DNA from: JBCAWW01 sp039024315
GTDB lineage: Bacteria > Bacteroidota > Bacteroidia > J057
Direction of reading: 5' to 3'
Assembly: GCA_039024315.1 (NCBI GenBank)
Contig: JBCCQN010000013.1
Location: 1-64,000, forward strand
Length of the DNA: 64,000 nt
Positions within the stretch are counted from its first letter, which is position 1; each line of letters starts with the position of its first letter. The translations under genes were made by a program, and so were the position numbers. This document shows, piece after piece, positions 25,999 through 34,500 of this stretch. The notes under the pieces are model-generated. The model was not told the DNA's origin. It saw nothing but the letters and a program-made list of their open reading frames with translations, and did no database searches.

Positions 25999-27252
25999 TC
26001 ACTGAACGATAAATTTCTCCGTACGGATAAAACCCTCTATTTGCAAACGGGCAAAGTAAAGGCCCGCAGTTAGCTTTTCAATTTCCATCGTTTCCTCATA
26101 GATACCGGGTATTCTATTTTGGACATCGCTTCGCGCAACGATTCTCCCTTGCATATCAAAAATGCTCAGTTGAGTTTCGGCCGCTTGCGGAAGGTCAATG
26201 ATATAAGCGAGCTCGCTATCGGCAGTAAGCTGATTAGGCGTTAATTGGAAGCCAAGGCGCTGTGCCCATAAAGGCTCTTCAATACTAACAGAAGCGCCGC
26301 CAGCTTTATAGACCGCGACCCCATTGCCTGTTGCCATCCAAGTATGACCCGTATTATCAAATACAATATCACGAATACGATTATCAGCTAAGTCTGAGTT
26401 ACTCGTATTAAAAGTCGTCCAGGTAGTACCATCAAAAGTAGAAAAGCCTGATTCGGTTCCTACCCAGATCAATCCATTTTCATCAACAGCAACCGCATTG
26501 ACGGTATTGGAAGGGATATTGGAATTAGAAGTGGTATAGGCTGTCCAATTGGCGCCAGAGCCTTCGAGCAAACCTCCGTCAGAAGCAAGCAACATACTGC
26601 CATCTGCTTTAAAAGCAATATGATTGATACGAGCATCGGGCAAGTTGTTGATTTGGGTTGTCCAGCGCTGCCAATTGGTACCATCAAAGGAGGCCATGCC
26701 TCCGGCCCAGTTGCCTTGAGGATCAAATCCAACATAAAGCAGGCCTTTACCATCATCCGTTACATAGTTGACTACATCAGAGTTAAAACCTCCCGTATTA
26801 CTAGTTCTATAATTAGTCCAAGTGTTGCCATCGTAAAATAAGAGCCCTGCATCGGAGCTAGCGGCCCAGATTTGATTAAGGGAATCAACATGAATATCTT
26901 GGATGTTTCCCATTGCTACATTGGTCCAGTTTGTCCCGTTGTAAGTAGAGACTCCATTTTGAAAGGCCCCTGCATAAAGCTGTCCGTTTTGATCGGGAAC
27001 TACGCTCGAAAGGAAATTGGGAAGCGTACCAACTTGGGGGAGTTTGTTAACCGTCCAGCCGGTATTGGTATTGTAGCGACAAGTACCTTGGTTAGTCGCG
27101 ATCCAAATGGTGTTTCCACTCCCTACAGCGTGAAGACCGCTTATATTATTGCCTGGAAGGGGGGTATTATTCCAGTCAAACATAATAAGGTCCTGAGCCT
27201 GTATGCTCACAAAAGAGCACAAAGCCAATAAAGTGTATAATACCTTTTTCAT
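25999..27252 (-). CDS. Secreted regulator-type beta-propeller protein with T9SS sorting domain
   Basis: 417 residues with a signal peptide (about 1-19, ending SIQAQ). About seven propeller blades of the two-component-regulator-propeller (Reg_prop) type follow, with the repeated phrase 'N-x-I-x-x-I-x-x-D-x-x-G-x-x-W-x-G-T ... G-x-x-W-T-x-Y/F' (VAVDENGLIWVGTESGF, FDGTTWTTFNTSNSDLAD). It ends with a T9SS domain (FQLTPNQL ... LTAGLYFARLQIEGF). Unlike hybrid two-component sensors there is no membrane helix or kinase, so it is a secreted protein of unknown ligand. Confidence 0.8.
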   Translation of the reverse strand: MKKVLYTLLALCSFVSIQAQDLIMFDWNNTPLPGNNISGLHAVGSGNTIWIATNQGTCRYNTNTGWTVNKLPQVGTLPNFLSSVVPDQNGQLYAGAFQNGVSTYNGTNWTNVAMGNIQDIHVDSLNQIWAASSDAGLLFYDGNTWTNYRTSNTGGFNSDVVNYVTDDGKGLLYVGFDPQGNWAGGMASFDGTNWQRWTTQINNLPDARINHIAFKADGSMLLASDGGLLEGSGANWTAYTTSNSNIPSNTVNAVAVDENGLIWVGTESGFSTFDGTTWTTFNTSNSDLADNRIRDIVFDNTGHTWMATGNGVAVYKAGGASVSIEEPLWAQRLGFQLTPNQLTADSELAYIIDLPQAAETQLSIFDMQGRIVARSDVQNRIPGIYEETMEIEKLTAGLYFARLQIEGFIRTEKFIVQ

Positions 27253-27385
27253 AAATGTTGGTTGAGTTTTGGTTTTTTGGTTGTAGAGCTTTCACTCTTT
27301 ATAACAATCGAAGTGCGAAATTACATCGCAACTTCATACCAACGAACGAAAAAGATAGAATTGTGGTGTATTTAAGCCTAAAATT

Positions 27386-27601
27386 TTAGGATATCGGAGG
27401 GATCTTGGAAAGCGCCCAAATGATAGCGCTAACTCCCAGTATGGTAAAGAATATCCCATCGACGACCTTTCGATCCAGTTGTTCTTCACTTGCTCTCCAA
27501 GCCATAAAGAGGTAGACCGCACAAGCTGAAGCCACAAATAAAAGCATGTACGCAATGGAAAAAGAGTCAGAAAGCTCGATGGTTAAAGAGGCATGCAACA
27601 T
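27386..27601 (-). CDS. Two-helix membrane microprotein, paralogue 1
   Basis: About 71 residues: helix 1 (IAYMLLFVASACAVYLFMAW), a charged loop with DRKVVDG, helix 2 (FFTILGVSAIIWALSKI), and a terminal IPPIS. It is clearly paralogous to the gene at 28052-28282 (shared ASL, Y-M, DRKVVDG-FFT-LG-S--IW-LSKIPPIS). The frame is open to a GTG at 27670; the ATG at 27601 matches where the paralogue begins to align. No family recognised. It lies downstream of crtY-blh in the same direction, with a MITE-like pair between it and its paralogue. Confidence 0.6.
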   Translation of the reverse strand: MLHASLTIELSDSFSIAYMLLFVASACAVYLFMAWRASEEQLDRKVVDGIFFTILGVSAIIWALSKIPPIS

Positions 27602-27681
27602 GATAGTGAAAACTGTTTTTGTCGAAGATGAAAAACCTATGGCAAGTACACCTCTGATAGATATACCCACTCAACATGGTC

Positions 27682-27810
27682 TTAAGTACAAAGTAGCTAG
27701 TATCCCGAAAGCTTTCGGGGGTATTCAGCACAGGGTAAAATGGGCGCACAGAATGGTACAGTCCAATTTGCCTAGGTCTTAATACTAAATACTGTTGTTT
27801 TAGTACTTAA
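27682..27810 (+). mobile_element. MITE-like element, copy B
   Basis: 129 bp bounded by perfect TTAAGTAC / GTACTTAA inverted ends. Inside are AGTAGCTAGTAT, the perfect 16-base palindrome CCCGAAAGCTTTCGGG, and the conserved right block GCCTAGGTCTTAATACT. No coding capacity; no target-site duplication is obvious. Confidence 0.7.
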
Positions 27811-27911
27811 CAGCTTTCTATTGAGATTGGTTTGAAATATTTTTTTGGCGCACGTAAAGCCTTGCATGAGAGGCCAACGCCGTCATGTTCAAACTAATGC
27901 GAAAAAATATT

Positions 27912-28040
27912 TTAAGTACAGAGTAACAAGTATCCCGAAAGCTTTCGGGAGTATGCCGTACGGAGAAAAGAGATCTTGCTGGGCTGCATAGTCCTATTCT
28001 CCTAGGTCTTGATACTCAATACTATTGTCTAAGTACTTAA
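27912..28040 (+). mobile_element. MITE-like element, copy C
   Basis: 129 bp, the same length as copy B, with TTAAGTAC / GTACTTAA ends, GAGTAACAAGTAT, CCCGAAAGCTTTCGGG, and CCTAGGTCTTGATACT. The centre (about 27955-28000) differs between copies, so ends and hairpin are conserved while the middle drifts. It ends about 11 bp before the stop of microprotein paralogue 2. Confidence 0.7.
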
Positions 28041-28051
28041 AATGTCTATGC

Positions 28052-28282
28052 CTACGAAATCGGAGGGATTTTTGACAAAATCCAAATCAAGGTACTTGCT
28101 CCTAGCATAGTAAAAAAGACCCCATCAACGACCTTACGGTCTAGTTCTTTTTCGCTAATGCGACGAGCCAAAACCATGTAAACACATGATGCACATAAAA
28201 CATAGATGACCATGTAGGTCCAAGTTGCGCTCTCTGTAAGTTGCACAGGGAGAGAAGCAAGGAGAGAAGAAAGGAATGACAT
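28052..28282 (-). CDS. Two-helix membrane microprotein, paralogue 2
   Basis: 76 residues from the ATG at 28282 (the frame continues to a TTG at 28312, disfavoured because it lies within a strong inverted repeat). Helix 1 TYMVIYVLCASCVYMVLA, loop RRISEKELDRKVVDG, helix 2 VFFTMLGASTLIWILSKI, tail IPPIS. Paralogue of 27386-27601. It follows blh by about 130 bp in the same direction, so it may be the distal gene of the crtY-blh transcript. A role in the rhodopsin/carotenoid system is suggested only by position. Confidence 0.65.
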   Translation of the reverse strand: MSFLSSLLASLPVQLTESATWTYMVIYVLCASCVYMVLARRISEKELDRKVVDGVFFTMLGASTLIWILSKIPPIS

Positions 28283-28290
28283 AAAAAAAA

Positions 28291-28378
28291 TCAGGTGAAA
28301 AGGATCAAACAATTAGTAGTGCGTAGTAACCAATAGTAGTGTAGTAAAATAGTAGTAGTAGTAACCCCTTTTCACCTG
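28291..28378 (-). promoter_or_regulatory. Long inverted-repeat leader between blh and microprotein 2
   Basis: CAGGTGAAAAGG (28292-28303) and CCTTTTCACCTG (28367-28378) are perfect 12-bp inverted repeats around a 63-nt loop of TAGTAGTAG-like triplets. On the minus strand the stem is followed by ATTTTTTTT and then, immediately, the microprotein ATG. It could be a terminator for blh, an attenuator/leader for the microprotein, or both. A second small inverted repeat (ATATATG ... CATATAT, about 28382-28405) lies just after the blh stop. Confidence 0.55.
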
Positions 28379-28412
28379 TAATATATGAAGTTCCTTACAT
28401 ATATAAAAATTC

Positions 28413-29360
28413 TTATTTGGCCTTTTTGTATAAATGCTCTAGCGTGATCATATGCGGCAAGGTTAGCATAGAAACCCCCACAAAAAACCAGAATACAGGG
28501 TGCATATTCTCTCCCCATAGGCTCCAAGCCGTGATCAAGAGTCCTAAGCCCACAAAGCTAAGCAGACTAAAGGGTAAGGCTTGCCTAACCCAATCTCGCC
28601 ACGAAAAGCTAGAAATACTTTCATCACTCAATAATTTAATCTCCGCCCGAATGGTCTTTGTGGCATGCCACAGACCAAAATATAAACCAAATCCAATCCA
28701 CAGATTGGCGACATGCAAACAAAGACCTAGCAAAACACTTACCAATAGCTCCCGAGCCAATTCAGATCCTTTCACCCACCCTTTTTGCCAGCAGACTATC
28801 ATTCCAAAGGCCCAAAGACTGGCAATACTACCCATTAATGGACCATACACCTGTTGCCATTGGGCCAGTTGCAAATATTGTTCATCTACAATACCCTTTA
28901 GATAGCCGATACTTTCCACCGGATGGCCGAGGAGTAATATACTTAACACTCCCCCACCCCATAGTAGATAAAGGAATTTCTTAAAGGGATGGCTCTCAGC
29001 TAAGTCTATGTAATAAAGCTGCGATTGCCCAAAGTGATAAAAGCTCAGCACTAAGAAAATAAGCAAACTTAGTTGCGGCAATAACCACCAAAGCAATCCA
29101 TAAAGTGCAATCTGTAAGAGGTAGGGAATCAAAAAGCTGCGCCAAGAGCTCACTTGTCCCTTTGCGCGCAGCTTATGCCAATAGACGAGATGATCGGTAG
29201 CCCCATGCGGAATACCGGTAAGTAACATTACTATCGCCAACCATCCCCACTCCAGCCAAAGCGGCGGTTCTACAAAAAGACTAAGAAAGAGGCACATCAA
29301 TGTGGGAAGGCTTAGCCAGAGGTCCCATCGTGCGCGCGGGCTGAGTTTTGAATACTGCAT
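28413..29360 (-). CDS. blh: Brp/Blh-family beta-carotene 15,15'-dioxygenase
   Basis: Cleaves beta-carotene to two retinal molecules, the chromophore for rhodopsin. The 315-residue integral membrane protein has about eight helices and the family's His motifs: GIPHGATDHLVYWH early, SFYHFGQSQ, LWHATKTI, and HMITLEHLY near the end, consistent with iron ligands inside the membrane. The frame opens at a TTG (29402); the ATG at 29360 (MQYSKLSPRARWDLW) is preferred and gives an 80-bp overlap with the 3' end of crtY, implying one transcript. The last cyclisation and cleavage steps of retinal synthesis are thus side by side; crtE/crtB/crtI are not in the window. Confidence 0.93.
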   Translation of the reverse strand: MQYSKLSPRARWDLWLSLPTLMCLFLSLFVEPPLWLEWGWLAIVMLLTGIPHGATDHLVYWHKLRAKGQVSSWRSFLIPYLLQIALYGLLWWLLPQLSLLIFLVLSFYHFGQSQLYYIDLAESHPFKKFLYLLWGGGVLSILLLGHPVESIGYLKGIVDEQYLQLAQWQQVYGPLMGSIASLWAFGMIVCWQKGWVKGSELARELLVSVLLGLCLHVANLWIGFGLYFGLWHATKTIRAEIKLLSDESISSFSWRDWVRQALPFSLLSFVGLGLLITAWSLWGENMHPVFWFFVGVSMLTLPHMITLEHLYKKAK

Positions 29361-30483
29361 GTCTAAGAGCTTTAAGGAATGGAGGCCAATGTAAGCGAGC
29401 AAAAAAGACGATTTCTTCTACGAGGGTTGTTTTCTCGTGTAAAAAACGAAATACCTGATCAGCAGAATTAGCCGAAAATAATTGTCGCATGACTTCAGGT
29501 ACTCTATGAGGCTCATGCTCAATTAGCCAAAGCAATAAGCGATCATAAAAAGCAAAGCGTCCTGTTGCTTTTAAATCCGGTATTGGAAAACCTGTTTCCA
29601 TTAAATTTTTGACAATCTCTTTACTATCCTCTTGGATACGATGAAAAGTATAACCGGTCGAAGCCTTGGTCATTCCTCCTGCGGTACCAATATGGACTAC
29701 GCGTTCATCGGAGATGCGCGGAAAAACTTGACGGCTCATAGGGATCACCCCAGACTCTTCTTCAAGGACGGTATAATTCTCTAGATCATAGTAGGTTTTT
29801 AAATAGTTTTTAATCCCTGCTAGGTAACGATCCCTTTTCCAAGTATTAAGTGAAAAAGCAGTGTACTCGATGAGGGCTTTGCGGGGGCTGATAGGCAGCA
29901 CATAAACAAATTGTACTTCTCCACCTTGTGGAACGCGGAAATCCATCAGTCGAATCCTTTCGGGATCAAAGGTATCCGTTTCGGTTTCGATCCAAGTGCC
30001 GACAAAATGCTGTTTGAGGCCCCATTGAAAATTGGGTGCTACTGGACTATGCGGCAGAAGGCTATTGAAAACGTAGCGTGCCCGATAAACTCCTTGGTTG
30101 GTATGGACCTCAGCAAAATCGCTGTAGCCTTTCATACTCACTACCTTTTCGTAGCGGATTTCCACTCGCGGATGCTCCGAAAAACGATCATACATCTGCC
30201 GATAAAATCCTCCAGACCGAATCATTCGATAAGAAATTCGGCCCATTGAAAATTTTTCTTCATTTTTTTTTGTAAGAATTTCGCCCAAATCCCATACCGA
30301 ATCCGAACCAGTCAGGCCTGGTAAACTTTCTTTACTCCAATAGCACCAAGTCCGGTCATTACTTTGCTTCTTCGCTTTTTCAAGTAGTAGTATATTCCCC
30401 TTTAAACCACTGTCTATCATATGGTTAACCAAGGAAATTCCTGACGCTCCACCACCTGCTACAATCCAATCGTAAGTGTCCAT
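29281..30483 (-). CDS. crtY: Lycopene beta-cyclase (CrtY type)
   Basis: Converts lycopene to beta-carotene, using FAD and reduced cofactor. 400 residues with an N-terminal dinucleotide-binding motif (DWIVAGGGASGISLVNHM), the CrtY hallmark NDRTWCYW (about 42-49), and late VVHIGTAGGMTKASTGYTF, as in bacterial cyclases. Start ATG 30483. It is the promoter-proximal gene of the minus-strand crtY-blh unit and is divergent from the rhodopsin gene, with 177 bp between. Confidence 0.93.
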   Translation of the reverse strand: MDTYDWIVAGGGASGISLVNHMIDSGLKGNILLLEKAKKQSNDRTWCYWSKESLPGLTGSDSVWDLGEILTKKNEEKFSMGRISYRMIRSGGFYRQMYDRFSEHPRVEIRYEKVVSMKGYSDFAEVHTNQGVYRARYVFNSLLPHSPVAPNFQWGLKQHFVGTWIETETDTFDPERIRLMDFRVPQGGEVQFVYVLPISPRKALIEYTAFSLNTWKRDRYLAGIKNYLKTYYDLENYTVLEEESGVIPMSRQVFPRISDERVVHIGTAGGMTKASTGYTFHRIQEDSKEIVKNLMETGFPIPDLKATGRFAFYDRLLLWLIEHEPHRVPEVMRQLFSANSADQVFRFLHEKTTLVEEIVFFARLHWPPFLKALRHAVFKTQPARTMGPLAKPSHIDVPLS

Positions 30484-30660
30484 ATCTCGCGAATAATAGT
30501 TCGACTAATTGAAGTACATATTATCACATGGATATATGTACATATAATGTTAGTCGTATATTTTGTTTATTGTTTTTTACAAATTATTAAACAAATTGTG
30601 AGTACAAGTGTTTTATGACTTGATTATTCGTTCTATTATTTACCTAACTTTTTATATACT
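30484..30660. promoter_or_regulatory. Divergent control region between crtY and rhodopsin
   Basis: A very AT-rich 177-bp stretch that must carry both promoters. It contains the inverted repeat GTACATAT (30514-30521) / ATATGTAC (30534-30541) with a 12-bp spacer, and the right half is followed by a third copy, GTACATATAAT. This looks like a dimeric-regulator operator; which regulator is unknown. I could not place a confident Bacteroidota -7/-33 box. Confidence 0.45.
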
Positions 30661-31395
30661 ATGTTTTATCCTACAACGCTACTCGATGCGGAATTAGCAG
30701 CAGGTGATGTTATCGGATTCACTTTTTTCATTGGCTACATGGCCATGTTCGCTGCTACGGTTTTCTTCTTCTTTGAGCGTCAAAACGTCGAAGGAAAGTG
30801 GAAAACTTCACTGTTGGTATCTGGTTTGATTACCATGATCGCCGCAGTACACTATTTCTACATGCGTGATGTTTATCTCGCATCTGGTGAGAGCCCAACC
30901 CAGTTTCGTTACATCGACTGGACTCTTACTGTACCTTTAATGTGTGTAGAGTTCTACCTCATTCTTCGCGCTGCTGGTGCTCCTATCAGCTTGATGTGGA
31001 AAATGATTGGTTATTCTGTACTCATGCTCGTAACTGGTTACATCGGTGAGTCTATCGATCCGGGTAACACTATCCTATGGGGAGTTATCTCTACAGTAGG
31101 TTGGGCTGGTATCGTTTATGAAATCTTCTTCGGTTCTGCTAAGAATCTAGCTACTAACAACGCTAGTGCAGAAGTACAGAAAGGTTTCAAAGCCTTACGT
31201 CTCTTCGTATTGATCGGATGGGCTATCTACCCAATCGGTTACATGACAATGGAAGGCAATCTCCTAGCTGGTGCAGGTCTTAACATGGACCTTCTCTACA
31301 ACATTGGAGATGCTGTCAACAAAATCGGATTTGGCTTAGTGATTTACGGCATTGCTGTAAGCGCAAGCAAAAAAGAAGCTGCCGTTGCGGCATAA
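30661..31395 (+). CDS. Proton-pumping rhodopsin (proteorhodopsin/xanthorhodopsin type)
   Basis: Light-driven outward proton pump of 244 residues, seven helices. Seen: His64 (AAVHYFYMRD, the proton-acceptor partner), the DTE pump motif Asp86 (acceptor)-Thr90-Glu97 (donor) in RYIDWTLTVPLMCVEF, Met94 at the spectral-tuning position (green-absorbing in relatives), and retinal Lys221 in GDAVNKIGFG. Gly141 (ILWGVISTV) aligns by eye with the xanthorhodopsin Gly156 / Gloeobacter rhodopsin Gly178 fenestration that lets a carotenoid antenna touch retinal. Codons are strongly biased (TTC, ATC, GGT, CGT), suggesting high expression. It has its own terminator. Confidence 0.96.
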   Translation: MFYPTTLLDAELAAGDVIGFTFFIGYMAMFAATVFFFFERQNVEGKWKTSLLVSGLITMIAAVHYFYMRDVYLASGESPTQFRYIDWTLTVPLMCVEFYLILRAAGAPISLMWKMIGYSVLMLVTGYIGESIDPGNTILWGVISTVGWAGIVYEIFFGSAKNLATNNASAEVQKGFKALRLFVLIGWAIYPIGYMTMEGNLLAGAGLNMDLLYNIGDAVNKIGFGLVIYGIAVSASKKEAAVAA

Positions 31396-31416
31396 ATTTG
31401 ATGTACGAAGTCTTAG

Positions 31417-31447
31417 AAGCCTCCTTCATTGCGAAGGAGGCTTTTTG
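31417..31447 (+). terminator. Rho-independent terminator after the rhodopsin gene
   Basis: GCCTCCTTC (31419-31427) and GAAGGAGGC (31433-31441) form a perfect 9-bp stem with loop ATTGC, extended by AA/TT on the outside and followed by TTTTTGCTTTT. Confidence 0.92.
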
Positions 31448-31504
31448 CTTTTGAGATAAAAGGCTAATTTCCCTATTGAAACTAACCCATAAGCCTACTT
31501 CTAT

Positions 31505-34500
31505 ATGAGAAAAACGAGCTTTCTACTACTCGCTTTGTGCCTTAGTTTGCCGCTAGGGACATTGGCACAAAAAAAGAAAAAGAAAAATCAAGAAGCGGAA
31601 GAAGCCAAATCAGAATATTTCCTCAAGGGTTCCCACTTGGGAGCCTTTAAGTTTAGATCTGTTGGCCCCGCATTGACCTCAGGCAGAATTGCTGATTTTG
31701 CCGTCAATCCAGCCAATAGATTCGAATATTACGTAGCCGTAGCCTCTGGTGGCGTCTGGAAAACCATCAACAACGGTACTACTTATCAGCCTGTTTTTGA
31801 TAGCCAAGGCTCTTACTCTGTTGGCTGTATCACCATGGATCCTAACAACTCCAATGTAATTTGGGTAGGAACGGGTGAAAATAATGGCCAGCGTTCCGTA
31901 GCATACGGAGATGGTGTCTACAAATCCTCTAACGGTGGTGCTACCTGGAAAAATGTCGGGCTCAAAAACTCCGAGCACATCGGCATGATCACGGTTGATC
32001 CCCGAAATTCAAATAGAGTATTCGTGGCCGCTCAAGGTCCATTGTGGTCCGAAGGCGGTGATCGCGGTCTATACCTTACTGAAGATGGGGGCGAAAGCTG
32101 GGAAAAAGTGCTAGAAATTGATGAGCACACCGGCGTAAGCGAGGTACTTATGGATCCTCGCAATCCAGACGTAATGTACGCCACAAGCTGGCAGCGCCGT
32201 CGTCATGTTTGGACTTTCATTTCTGGAGGACCAGGCTCAGCGCTTTACAAATCAACCGATGGTGGCAAGACTTGGCATAAGTCTCAAAAGGGATTACCAG
32301 GTGGAGATTTGGGCCGTATTGGTCTGACAATTTCTCCTGCCAATCCAGACGTAGTTTATGCTATTGTTGAGTCTTCTGGCAAAAAAGGCGGCTTTTACCG
32401 TTCTCAAGATCAAGGCGTTAGCTGGAAGCGTATGAATGATTATGCTACTAGTGGTAACTACTACCAAGAAATTGTAGCTGATCCTGTAGATGTGGATCGT
32501 GTAGTATCTCTCAATACCTACGCTATGCTAACCGTCGATGGCGGTAAAACTTGGAAGCGTTTAGGAGAAAAAAGCAAGCATGTTGATAACCATGCCTTAT
32601 ATATCGATCCGGATCATCCTTCTTACCATTTAATGGGTTGTGATGGCGGTATCTATGAAAGTTATGATAGCGGTAAGAATTGGATTTTCAAGCCCAATTT
32701 GCCGGTAACTCAGTTTTATAAAGTCTCAACCGACAACGCTGAACCTTTTTATCATATCTACGGCGGCACCCAAGACAATTGGAGTATGGGAGGTCCTTCT
32801 CGTACGATCAATGCGCACGGTATTATGAACCAAGATTGGTATACCACCAATGGGGGTGATGGCTTTGAATCTCAAGTCGATCCGACCAATCCTAATATCG
32901 TTTACGCACAAGCCCAATATGGTTGGTTGGTGCGTCATGACAAGCAAAGTGGTGAAAGTGTACCCATTCAGCCTCAGCCTGACAAAGATGAAGCGGCCTA
33001 CCGCTGGAATTGGGATGCACCGCTATTGATCAGCCCTCACAATCCAAAGCGTCTTTATTTTGCAGCGAACAAAGTATTCCGTTCTGACGATCAAGGTAAT
33101 ACTTGGAAAACTATCAGTGGAGACTTGAGTCGTCAGCTAGACCGCAACACTTTGCCAGTAATGGGTAAAGTATGGAGTATGGATGCAGTAGCCAAGAACA
33201 TTTCCACCACCATTTACGGCAACATCGTTGCCTTGGATGAGTCCCCTGTACAGGAAGATCTACTTTACATTGGTACTGACGATGGTCTGATCCATATCTC
33301 TGAAAACGCTGGTGGCGCATGGCGCAAAGTTGAAGGAGTGGCAGGTGTTCCAGAACGCACCTACGTAAATATGCTATTAGCTTCTCAACATGATGTAAAT
33401 ACCGTTTACGCGGCCTTCAACAACCATAAGATGGGCGACTTTATGCCATATCTGTACAAGAGTACTGATAAAGGTCAAACTTGGACTTCAATCGCCAATA
33501 ACCTTCCAGAGCGCGGCTCTGTCTATGCGATTGCGGAAGACCATGTAGATCCCAACCTATTATTTGCTGGTACCGAGTTTGGTTTATTTGTCAGTCTAGA
33601 TGGGGGAGCGCATTGGACCCAAATGAGGGCTGGCCTGCCCACTATAGCGATTCGCGATATCGCCATTCAAAAGCGCGAAAACGACCTCGTTCTAGCCTCC
33701 TTTGGCCGTGGATTCTATGTCCTCGATAACTATGCACCCTTGCGTTCGTTGGACGAAGAAGCCTTAACAGCAGAAGCACATATCTTCCCGATCAAAGATG
33801 CTTGGATGTTTAATCAGGCTACCCCAGTGGGCGGTTATGGCAAAGCCTTCCAAGGCGAGTCCTTCTTTACCGCACCAAACCCACCTGTGGGTACGGTCAT
33901 TAGGTATCACTTCAAAGATCCAATCAAAACGCTCAAGCAAATACGCAAGGATAAGGAAAAAGAACTTGCCAAGGCAGGTGAACCGATTCCATATCCAAGC
34001 TTTGAAGAAATGCGCGCGGAGGACAATGAAGAAAAACCCTATTTACTTTTTACCATCACTGATGGAGATGACAATGTAGTTCGCCGGATCAAGACAGCCG
34101 CTTCAACCGGTATGAAGAGTATCACTTGGGACTTTCGTTACCCATCTACTTATCCGGTCAACCCAAAGCGTGATGGACGCGGCTATATGGCCCTCCCAGG
34201 CACCTACTATGTATCCTTGTCCAAAGTCGTCAATGGCGAAGCCACGGAATTGGTAGGCAAGCAATCCTTCAATATCAAACCGCTTGACAATGTTACCCTG
34301 CCAGCGGATGATCGCGCTGAAGTAGTTGCTTTCATGGGCAAAGCAGCAGAACTACAACGTTCTGTTTCTGCCGCTAGCGCCATGACCAACGACCTCAAAA
34401 AGCGAATGGATTATCTCAAAGCAGCAGTCAGAAATACCCCTGATGTACCTCTTGATATGCTCGGCAAAATCAAGGAAATTGAGCAAGGGCTACAAGAAAT

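Larger units (their letters stand above)
27602..28051. repeat. Gap between the microprotein genes: two MITE-like repeats and a structured spacer
   Basis: 450 bp without a convincing gene. It holds copy B (27682-27810) and copy C (27912-28040) in the same orientation, 101 bp apart. The spacer contains ATTGGTTTGAA and AATATTTTTT followed by GGCGCA, then, further on, TTCAAACTAAT and GCGAAAAAATATT, which are their near reverse complements in the order a-b-a'-b'. Confidence 0.6.

Noticed and set aside
27667..28041. CRISPR-like appearance of repeated blocks between the microprotein genes
   Set aside because: Only two repeats of 129 bp with conserved ends and a drifting middle; no regular short repeat/spacer series and no cas genes.
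28311..28362. TAGTAGTAG-like tract as a coding or phase-variation repeat
   Set aside because: It is irregular, contains stops on the plus strand, and lies in the loop of an inverted repeat; kept only as part of the leader structure.
28417..28984. Long plus-strand open frames opposite blh
   Set aside because: They lie entirely antisense to a well-supported gene, lack recognisable domains and have no start context.
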